Below are positions 57,633 to 64,000 of a DNA stretch of 64,000 bases, one piece after another. The notes under the pieces were generated by a model. It was given only the letters and a program-made list of their open reading frames with translations, made no database searches and was not told the DNA's origin. Position 1 is the stretch's first letter, and the number at the start of each line of letters is the position of its first letter. The stretch is from Scatosoma sp045594025 (GTDB lineage: Bacteria > Bacillota > Clostridia > Christensenellales > Borkfalkiaceae): contig JAZNXS010000046.1 in NCBI GenBank assembly GCA_045594025.1, positions 1 through 64,000 of the forward strand, in the 5' to 3' direction. Both the position numbers and the translations under genes were made by a program.

Positions 57633-59957
57633 TCAATTCTGTTGCAATAAACAAACTTTTCTATAAATACTTGAATCGGTGAGTTCCGCTTTTACGCCGC
57701 GATATACCGTCAATCTACCTTCCCCAAAGGAAACGAGGCCAAGTTCTTCAAATACGCTAAGTGCGAAAATGAACTCTCTCTTATCAAAGCCGAGCCCATC
57801 GCAAGCGAAAGCCAGCTCTTCCACCGTATCGCCGCAAAGGCTGTTGACTTCCTTGCGGAGCGCCGCAAAAATCTGCAATAAACCCTCTCTTGTCACGTCC
57901 AAAGATTCAAACATGGTATACCCGCAAATTTCGCGATTAACAAATACCTGCTTGCCTCGTAACGCCTCAATATGGAAATCGGATGGCGTGTCCAAAAAGA
58001 TAAAATCACGGAACCCCGAAAGGTCTGCGTCTGCCGCAGGAGATACCACCAAGGCGTTGGATAAATTCCTCGACGAAGGATAGAATAAATCACATCCAAC
58101 CCCTTCTAAATCCTCATAAAAACGAAGCGTACGTCGATCGGAAGCAATTAAACAAAGCCCATAAGGACATTCCGCCTGCTTTTTCTTGATCAGCGCCTTC
58201 GTCTCCTCCGTGGAAATTTCTATCGGCTCTACGTCTACCGCCGGTGCATAAAATCTTGCAATCGAGTTCGCAAAAATACTTTCCGCCGCACCACGGCCGG
58301 TTTTCCCATCGTATAAAAGGTCTCTCACGTAGCCTTTGATATATTCTCTGCCACGATACTTAGACAGATTGATTTCAAAAATAAAATTCTTCTTAACGTC
58401 GCTTTCAATAATCTTCAAATTCTTCGCGCCAGAAAAATACAAAAGCTCGATATGATTTCCCTTTACCGTAAGGTGAGGAGACATCGCTTTGACCGGTCGA
58501 GCCGTACATGCCCCTGCCGTAATTGAAAACAGCGGTCTTCTATGCCCTACACCGAACGGCTCCATTGCCACCAACTCGCGAGCGAATTTTTCGGAGATAT
58601 GCCCCGTGATTTCCTCACTGATGGGAATGGTTTGCTCGAAGTCCTTCCTCGTATACGTTTTGCCGATCTCTTCGTTGAGTGCCTTTTCCAAGGCGTCGAA
58701 ATCTTCAAAGCGAATGTTAATACCTGCTGCCTGCGCATGTCCGCCAAATTCTGCAATATGCTGCGAACAGTTCTTTAAAGCGGTAAAGATATTGACGCTT
58801 TCAATACTTCTCGCGCTGCCTTTTAACATATCCCCATGGTGCACAAACAACAGCGTCGGACGGTTGTATTCTTCCGCAATACGCGCAGCTACAATGCCGA
58901 TGAAACCCGTGTTCCAGCTTTCATCTGAAAGCATAATCACGTTATCGTACGCGCCCTTTTCCAGCAATTTCTTCTTCGCCGAATTATACAGCTCGTCACA
59001 ATATTTTTGACGTTCGGTGTTATACATGCAAAGCTTGGTTGCCAGCTCGTAAATCTCCGCTTCGTTATCGGAAACAAACAGCCTAAACGCCGCTTGCGCG
59101 TCGCCCATACGCCCTGCCGCATTGACACGGGGCGCAACGTTAAACGCCAACGTCTGCGCGGTAATCGCGTCGTAATTTTTTCCGATTAACGTAGCAAAAC
59201 ACGAACGAATACGAGTATTAAACCGCTTTAACCCTTCCGTGACAATATCACGGTTTTCCCCAAGCAAGGGAACGCTGTCCGCTACCGTGGCAAGCGTTGC
59301 AAAGTCTAAATATTTATAAGCCGCTTCGCCAATCAACGCGCAAGCCAGCTTGAACGCAACCCCTGCACCGCAAAGGTTGTCGTACGGATAATCATCTTTC
59401 AGTTTTGGATTGACAATGATACAGTCGGGCAGTTCTTCCGGCAATTCGTGATGATCAGTGACAATCACGTCCGAACCGAGTTCATAAATATATTGCGCTT
59501 CTTTTGCGCAAGAAATACCGCAGTCTACCGTAATAAACAGCTCGGGATTGCATTCCTCAAAAATGCGGTCGATCGCCTCTTCGGAAAGCCCGTAGCCGTC
59601 CACACGCTCCGGCACGTATACGTGCGCTTCGATGCCAAATTCTTTCAAAGCATGATACATAATTGCGGAGGCGCAAATACCGTCGGCGTCATAGTCGCCA
59701 AACACCGCCACCGTTCTGCCCTCGTCACGAGCCTGCGTGATGAGCTCCACCGCCTCTTTCATGCCACTCATTAAGAAAGGCGAAAGGAAGTTTCGCTCGG
59801 AAGGACGCATGAAACGACGGATCTTATCTGCCGTGTCAATCCCTCTAGCATATAAAATCCTCGTTACTTGATCCGTCAATCCGCATTCGTCTGCAAGATC
59901 AGCGATTCTATTCAGTTGTTCTTCCGAAAAGGAATATTCGGGAACAATTTTCTTCAT
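57633..59957 (-). CDS. recJ: Single-stranded-DNA-specific exonuclease RecJ
   Basis: A 774-residue DHH-family exonuclease. DHH motifs: FGDYDADGICASAIMY (motif I/II), VDCGIS, DHHELPEELP (motif III), GVAFKLAC; DHHA1 domain with GGHAQAAGINI and the SARSIE block. An extra C-terminal region of about 250 residues carries the OB fold and unknown domain seen in Bacillota RecJ. It degrades 5'-ended ssDNA in repair. The start has TAGGA nearby. It lies between secF and relA, the usual order in Clostridia. Confidence 0.95.
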   Translation of the reverse strand: MKKIVPEYSFSEEQLNRIADLADECGLTDQVTRILYARGIDTADKIRRFMRPSERNFLSPFLMSGMKEAVELITQARDEGRTVAVFGDYDADGICASAIMYHALKEFGIEAHVYVPERVDGYGLSEEAIDRIFEECNPELFITVDCGISCAKEAQYIYELGSDVIVTDHHELPEELPDCIIVNPKLKDDYPYDNLCGAGVAFKLACALIGEAAYKYLDFATLATVADSVPLLGENRDIVTEGLKRFNTRIRSCFATLIGKNYDAITAQTLAFNVAPRVNAAGRMGDAQAAFRLFVSDNEAEIYELATKLCMYNTERQKYCDELYNSAKKKLLEKGAYDNVIMLSDESWNTGFIGIVAARIAEEYNRPTLLFVHHGDMLKGSARSIESVNIFTALKNCSQHIAEFGGHAQAAGINIRFEDFDALEKALNEEIGKTYTRKDFEQTIPISEEITGHISEKFARELVAMEPFGVGHRRPLFSITAGACTARPVKAMSPHLTVKGNHIELLYFSGAKNLKIIESDVKKNFIFEINLSKYRGREYIKGYVRDLLYDGKTGRGAAESIFANSIARFYAPAVDVEPIEISTEETKALIKKKQAECPYGLCLIASDRRTLRFYEDLEGVGCDLFYPSSRNLSNALVVSPAADADLSGFRDFIFLDTPSDFHIEALRGKQVFVNREICGYTMFESLDVTREGLLQIFAALRKEVNSLCGDTVEELAFACDGLGFDKREFIFALSVFEELGLVSFGEGRLTVYRGVKAELTDSSIYRKVCLLQQN

Positions 59958-60015
59958 ACGGTCCTACAAAAATGATTTTCTTTCGTTTGTTTTAACGTCT
60001 ACTTTTAATAATTTA

Positions 60016-60044
60016 GGCGGGCGAGAAAACGCACCCGCCCGCCC
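60016..60044 (-). terminator. GC-rich hairpin behind secF
   Basis: GGCGGGCG (60016-60023) and CGCCCGCC (60037-60044) flank a 13-nt loop about 30 nt behind the secF stop. In the minus sense the stem is followed by TAAATTATTA, a weak T tract. It may separate secDF from recJ. Confidence 0.6.
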
Positions 60045-60073
60045 AGATTTATTTTCGCTTCAATTTCCAATGC

Positions 60074-61348
60074 TTATTCCGCATCGTTTGCCGTTTCCTC
60101 AACGGGCGTTTCTTCTACAACTTCTTCTGCAGGAGCTTCCTCAACGGGAGCTTCTTCTACAACTTCTTCTGCAGGAGCTTCCTCAACAGGAGCTTCTTCC
60201 ACAACTTCTTCTGCAGGAGCTTCCTCAACAGGAGCTTCTTCTGCAACTTCTTCTGCAGGGGCTTCCTCAACGGGAGCTTCTTCCACAACTTCTTCTGCAG
60301 GGGCTTCCTCAACGGGAGTTTCTTCTACTTTCATTGCAGGTTCTGCTGCTTTCTTTTCCTTTTTAGAAGTTTTCTTAGCGCCTACGTAAGCGTCTTTTTC
60401 AGGTCTGTTATCCACCGCTTTTTTCAAGGGGATATACAGCGAAGGCGTATAAATCAAGCCCATGAATACGGATACGATCAACGCCACCAAGGATGCGATT
60501 GCAAACCATCTTACGCCAGCCGTAGCGATAGCGCCCATCAAGATGATTGCCGCGCCGCCAAGCGCGCCAAGGAGCACGATGTCCTTCGTAGCAAGCGAGG
60601 AGGAAACCAATTCCGCCGCGTCTACACCCTGCGCACTTTCGGACTTTTCAGCCGTACGAATCTTATTGATCGACATCGTTGCAAGCGCCGCAGAAAGCAA
60701 ACCAGCCGCACCGATTACATAGGCAACGGATGCCGTTACAGGGATACGGGTAAGAATGAGAAGCGCCGTTGTCAACAATACGCCGCCAGCCGTAGCTACC
60801 CCAACTGCAACACCTTTTTCCAAGCCGTTACGCAATACCGTGTATACAAATACAAGCGCAGCAAGCGCAAGACCTGCGATGATACCGCGAAGCACGTAGT
60901 ATTCTGCAAGGAAGGTAGCGCTCTTTTCCGTGTTGGTTGCTACCGTGATAAATACAACGTCGCCTGCCCAATCATTTGCAACAAGATCCTTGAACTTAGC
61001 TTCCAACGCTGTTTCTACGTCTTTAAGATCAACGTCACCGTCGAACACGTAGAGAAGTTCGCCGTTCATACCTTTGATACCGTTAAAGGAATGGCTAGGC
61101 TTTTCGCCGCATGCCTTGAACACGCTTTCGCAAGCCGCTTGCACTTCGTCAAGCTTAGAAACCTGCGTATCTGTATTCATGTAAACGGTAACCGTATTTC
61201 CGTCCTTTAATACAGCGTCTTTATTGAAAACGCCCCAACCCTGCAAGCCGCCTACGATGCCCAAAGCAACCGCAGCCGCAAGGATTACCGCCAAAATAAG
61301 AGAAAGGAGAGCTGTCTTTTTAACCGTTTTTGCCAAGAACTTACTCAT
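60074..61348 (-). CDS. secF: Preprotein translocase accessory subunit SecF, with a repetitive acidic tail
   Basis: About 424 residues from MSKFLAKTVKK; this ATG is nine bases behind GGGAGG, while the earlier ATG three codons up has no spacing. TM1 (about 12-35), extracellular P4-like domain (about 36-150), then TM2-TM6 (155-330). The family signature is divergent. After about 345 the protein ends in Lys-rich KKTSKKEKKAA and five tandem 14-residue units of the type EEAPVEEAPAEEVV. That tail is unusual for SecF. It overlaps the 3' end of secD by eight bases. Confidence 0.85.
   Translation of the reverse strand: MSKFLAKTVKKTALLSLILAVILAAAVALGIVGGLQGWGVFNKDAVLKDGNTVTVYMNTDTQVSKLDEVQAACESVFKACGEKPSHSFNGIKGMNGELLYVFDGDVDLKDVETALEAKFKDLVANDWAGDVVFITVATNTEKSATFLAEYYVLRGIIAGLALAALVFVYTVLRNGLEKGVAVGVATAGGVLLTTALLILTRIPVTASVAYVIGAAGLLSAALATMSINKIRTAEKSESAQGVDAAELVSSSLATKDIVLLGALGGAAIILMGAIATAGVRWFAIASLVALIVSVFMGLIYTPSLYIPLKKAVDNRPEKDAYVGAKKTSKKEKKAAEPAMKVEETPVEEAPAEEVVEEAPVEEAPAEEVAEEAPVEEAPAEEVVEEAPVEEAPAEEVVEEAPVEEAPAEEVVEETPVEETANDAE
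60095..60330 (-). repeat. 42-bp coding tandem repeat in the secF tail
   Basis: Five units of 42 bp (plus partial ones) encode EEAPVEEAPAEEVV with small changes (Ala for Val, Thr for Ala). The DNA units share blocks such as GCTTCCTCAACGGGAGCTTC on the plus strand. Copy number is likely to vary by slippage. Confidence 0.9.
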
Positions 61349-62819
61349 CGTCGTCATCCTCCCTTACAAAGCGGAAATATTTATATTTGTTCTTGCTTGC
61401 GGAAAGAAGCATCACGTTGATGACTCTCGTCCAAAGCAAGTTGCAGAATGCCCCCATTACCACGCAGATGATTGCCTGCCATGCGAACGTAGCAAGACCA
61501 GCCGCGCCGATCAAAAGTGTAATCGAACCAAGTAACAGTACTGCGTATACGTCTACCATGTTCCAGATGGTCTTTCTATAGCCACCCTTTACGGAAGATT
61601 CTACCGTTTTACCAAGCGCGAATTCTGCCTTGATTGCATTATATACATGTACGTTAAGCACGTTCATAAGCACAAGCCCAAGCACGTATGCAAGCGCGCT
61701 ACCGAGCGTGAACTCGAACACGCCCTTGGATACGAACGCATAGAACATTGCCACAACGATCAGGTAGCTTACGGACGAATAAGCGCTTGCCACGCCGAAG
61801 CCACCCATCTTCACGATGGAGAATGCAATAAGCCCTACGGTGATCACTGCCAAAGCTACGTAAAGCAGAATCAACGTATTTTCGCCGTGTACCGCTTCGT
61901 ATTCGCAAACGTCGGATTGCTGAATATCTTCAAACGCAACGTACTTACTTGCGTCAACGTTCAACGAAGAGTTGAGCAAGATTACCATCGTTTCTACGTA
62001 TGCAATATCCGCTACGGGACGAAGCGCATATTCTACCGTGTTTCTCGTCGTAACGTGTTCGGTAGCGCTGATCTGCATAAGCGGATTCTCTATATCGCCG
62101 AGGTAAAGGTTCAACGTATCCGTAGATGCGGATTCGCGGAATTCCTTGATCATCGTTTTACCAACTTCGGTGAATTCCACTTTAATCCAAGCGTAATCGT
62201 AACGGGTGATAACAGAGAATTTCTTAATCAACTCGTTTACTTCGTAATCATTACGTTCTTCGATTACCTTATCCGCCTGCTTCAATTCAAGCTCGCCGAT
62301 TTCCGCAAACAAGCCGATCGTGTTGAACGCAGTCGTCTGATAGTCCATCCCAGGTACGTCAAGCGTAGCCGATTTAGGGAGCTGTACCTTAAGCGCATAA
62401 TCGTCTACAACCGCCACGGAGAAATCGGAATACCCCTTCTTCTCATAACGGGACACGATTAAGTTCTTCGTAGCTTCAAATTCTTCTTTGAACTGCTCGC
62501 TGATAGAATACGTGCCGTCGCTGTTCTTCACGCAAACGCCAAGGGACGTATCGTTTTTGAAATACAAGCCCTTGTGCGAAGAATATTCTTCCTGCTTATC
62601 AGCGTCCAAATTTTTATAGTCGGTTTCGGAAATGATTCCCTTCGGATAGTAATATGCGTAATATCCTCCGTTGACGTCCGCACCGAAGTCATTCTGCATA
62701 ACGACGGGATTCCAGTCCTTTACCCCGATGGGGAAGGTGGGGATAACCGTGATCGCGCACAGAATAACGATGACGATGGTGAGCAAAACCATCAATACAA
62801 TCGATTTCTTTTTGCCCAT
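61341..62819 (-). CDS. secD: Preprotein translocase accessory subunit SecD
   Basis: A 492-residue SecD-like protein. N-terminal TM helix (about 7-27), a long extracytoplasmic domain containing FGADVNGGYYAYYYP (counterpart of LGLDLxGGxxLxL) and the P1-like stretches, and five further TM helices from about 320. C-terminus ends in EDDDDE. It uses the proton gradient to pull exported proteins through SecYEG. It is more divergent than typical SecD. GGAGG precedes the ATG and a promoter lies 62 nt upstream. Order SCIFF maturase, secD, secF, recJ is common in Clostridia. Confidence 0.88.
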   Translation of the reverse strand: MGKKKSIVLMVLLTIVIVILCAITVIPTFPIGVKDWNPVVMQNDFGADVNGGYYAYYYPKGIISETDYKNLDADKQEEYSSHKGLYFKNDTSLGVCVKNSDGTYSISEQFKEEFEATKNLIVSRYEKKGYSDFSVAVVDDYALKVQLPKSATLDVPGMDYQTTAFNTIGLFAEIGELELKQADKVIEERNDYEVNELIKKFSVITRYDYAWIKVEFTEVGKTMIKEFRESASTDTLNLYLGDIENPLMQISATEHVTTRNTVEYALRPVADIAYVETMVILLNSSLNVDASKYVAFEDIQQSDVCEYEAVHGENTLILLYVALAVITVGLIAFSIVKMGGFGVASAYSSVSYLIVVAMFYAFVSKGVFEFTLGSALAYVLGLVLMNVLNVHVYNAIKAEFALGKTVESSVKGGYRKTIWNMVDVYAVLLLGSITLLIGAAGLATFAWQAIICVVMGAFCNLLWTRVINVMLLSASKNKYKYFRFVREDDDDE

Positions 62820-62880
62820 GTGATTTTAAGCCTCCTGTAGTGTTTCGGATTTTTTCTTCCGAGTACAATAATACCTTACT

Positions 62881-62910
62881 ATTATACCTTATTTTAATAC
62901 CCCTCGTCAA
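62881..62910 (-). promoter_or_regulatory. Promoter of secD-secF
   Basis: Minus-strand TTGACG (62905-62910), 18 nt, TATAAT (62881-62886). It lies between secD and the repeat block, so secDF is expressed independently of the upstream gene. Confidence 0.75.
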
Positions 62911-63000
62911 GCCATATCAACGAGGATATATCATTTTTTTTATCATTTTTATTAAGTTTCTCTGTGAAATACGGATACTTTTTTGGGATAAACCCTAAAA

Positions 63001-63120
63001 AGTGAATTGGCTGACGCCGTGAATTGACGTTCGTCGTGAATTGCGCCTAACGGCGCGCGAATTGCAAAGCATAGCTTTGCGTTTCGGAATTATTTCTATA
63101 ATGACGGCTCCCTAACCGCC
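63001..63120. repeat. GTGAATT hairpin array behind the SCIFF maturase (reverse order)
   Basis: GTGAATT at 63002, 63019 and 63036 with hairpins GGC/GCC, GACG/CGTC, GCGCC/GGCGC and GCAAAGC/GCTTTGC between. The right end, TTTCGGAATTATTTC..ACGGC, is the reverse complement of the block at 13515-13540 in the dnaK-dnaJ array, so this copy is inverted relative to that one. The 62911-63000 stretch shows no feature. Confidence 0.8.
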
Positions 63121-63345
63121 TAAAACGTAGAGATGCAAGCAGTTCAGGCATAATGATTATAGTGTCATACCAAGCAAACCGCAAAAACGCCTATAGCACT
63201 CACGACTGCGTCCAACATCAGGTTGGGAAAACGGATAGTTGCAAGCAGCTCAAGGCGTAGTGAGCACCTTGCTGGGAACGTACTGAGCCGTACGTGACCA
63301 AAAGGCGCGGAACTACAACGCAGAACTGCGCCGCAAATATCTATT
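63121..63345 (-). repeat. A-type and B-type elements behind the SCIFF maturase
   Basis: Minus sense: the stop TAA is followed by AATAGATATTTGCGGCGCA, then CCTTTTGGTC, the hairpin ACGTAC/GTACGT (63278-63295), TCCCAGC and GCTTGCAACTATCCG. A B unit with CCAAC/GTTGG (63212-63226) and the GAGTGCTATAGGCGTTTTTG block follows, then a second A distal end (GCTTGCATCTCTACG, 63126-63140). Confidence 0.8.
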
Positions 63346-64000
63346 TTATTTCAAGAGTTTCTTTTCAGCGAGTATATGCATCGCACACTCGATACGTTTT
63401 TTCATCATTCCGCATGTCACTTCATAGGGATCGTCGATATCGCCGTTGTAGTGATAATTGTTTGCGTTGCAACCGCCGGAACAAATGAATTTCGCAAAGC
63501 AATCGCCGCACTTTTTACGGGTAAATAAGCAGGAATTTTTAAACTTTTCACGGATTTCCGTCTTTACAATCCCTTCCGTGACGCTACCCATGCGGAAATC
63601 GCTATCCCCCACAAACTGATGGCAGGGATACAAATCGCCGTTCGGCGCAACCGAAAAATACTCGTTCCCCGCGCCGCATGCGGATACTCGCTTCGAAAGG
63701 CAAGGTCCGCCCTCCAAATCCACGTTGAAATGGAAGAAATTGAACCCATTCCCTTCCGCATATCTTTGCAAATAGGCGTCACAAAGGTTTTCGTATTCCT
63801 TTTCGATGATAGGCAAATGCTTGTCCGTGATCTGCAAATCGGGAATTTCCGTTACAACGGGTTCCATGGAGATGGAATCCACCCCCTGATCGGCAATAAA
63901 CAATACGTCCTTGGCAAAATCCAAATTCTTCGCCGTAAACGTACCGCGCACGTAGTAGCTCTTATCCCCACGTAAAGAAATAAATTTCTTTATCTTATCA
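63346..64000 (-). CDS. Thioether cross-link-forming SCIFF peptide maturase, C-terminal part (partial)
   Basis: The frame is open to the window edge; at least 217 C-terminal residues are visible. They match the SPASM region of the SCIFF (six cysteines in forty-five) maturase: SYYVRGTFTAKNLDFAKDVL, GFNFFHFNVDLEGGPC, SACGAGNEYFSVAPNGDLYPCHQFVGD split over two strands, and the auxiliary cluster cysteines KKCGDCFAKFICSGGCNAN and VTCGMMKKRIECAM. This radical SAM enzyme installs thioether bonds in a small ribosomal peptide found across Clostridia. The peptide gene should lie upstream, outside the window. secD and secF are typical neighbours. Confidence 0.85.
   Translation of the reverse strand, partial: DKIKKFISLRGDKSYYVRGTFTAKNLDFAKDVLFIADQGVDSISMEPVVTEIPDLQITDKHLPIIEKEYENLCDAYLQRYAEGNGFNFFHFNVDLEGGPCLSKRVSACGAGNEYFSVAPNGDLYPCHQFVGDSDFRMGSVTEGIVKTEIREKFKNSCLFTRKKCGDCFAKFICSGGCNANNYHYNGDIDDPYEVTCGMMKKRIECAMHILAEKKLLK

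Overview
The window looks like one contiguous chromosomal segment from a spore-forming member of the Clostridia (Bacillota). Direct support comes from a full sigma-E cassette (spoIIGA-sigE-sigG), a SpoIIQ-type endopeptidase behind a sigma-F-like promoter, a YlmC/YmxH sporulation protein, HemZ, a SCIFF-peptide radical SAM maturase and several ancestral Bacillota operons. An L-fucose isomerase behind an AraC regulator suggests a gut or mucin-associated life, but that is inference. I cannot name a genus. Nearly every gene is on the minus strand; only araC, an XRE regulator, dnaA, mnmG and an alkaline-phosphatase lipoprotein are on the plus strand.

Layout. 1-1061: 5' part of a 23S rRNA gene with its own strong promoter and no 16S gene in front of it. 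1062-10368: FmdB-type zinc ribbon, M1 peptidase lipoprotein, SpoIIQ and a YwmB-like protein, HIT protein, mtaB-rsmE-prmA (tRNA, rRNA and L11 modification), fucI divergent from araC. 10429-20244: unknown lipoprotein with a structured leader, then dnaJ, dnaK, grpE, yhbY and obgE; the grpE-dnaK interval carries an SDR dehydrogenase and a divergent XRE/zinc-ribbon pair, and no hrcA or CIRCE is seen. 20411-26508: ddl, a membrane-anchored MurF, alpha/beta hydrolase, rimI-tsaB-tsaE (t6A synthesis) and a ribU-like riboflavin transporter under an FMN riboswitch. 26509-31765: two-component system, ymxH, sigG, sigE, spoIIGA. 31797-42466: asnS-plsX-rnc-smc-ftsY-trmD-rbgA-rnhB-yraN. 42588-49104: vanW-type protein and recF, divergent from dnaA-mnmG-phosphatase. 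49117-64000: glycosyltransferase, rpsO-pnp, hemZ, MBL hydrolase, relA, recJ, secF, secD and the 3' part of the SCIFF maturase, which runs off the window.

The most unusual content is not protein coding. Five minus-strand genes (obgE, smc, asnS, relA, SCIFF maturase) have a related element starting directly at the stop codon. Four copies carry a short hairpin with compensatory base changes. Downstream of it lie a second module (three copies in a 135-bp tandem array after relA, single copies after asnS and the maturase) and a third module made of short hairpins punctuated by GTGAATT/AATTCAC. The modules occur in a fixed order and look like a repeated, structured 3'-UTR family or a non-autonomous mobile element.

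CDS starts were adjusted from the longest open frame where a ribosome binding site, signal peptide or family alignment supports a downstream codon. Function calls rest on recognised motifs; no database search was possible.
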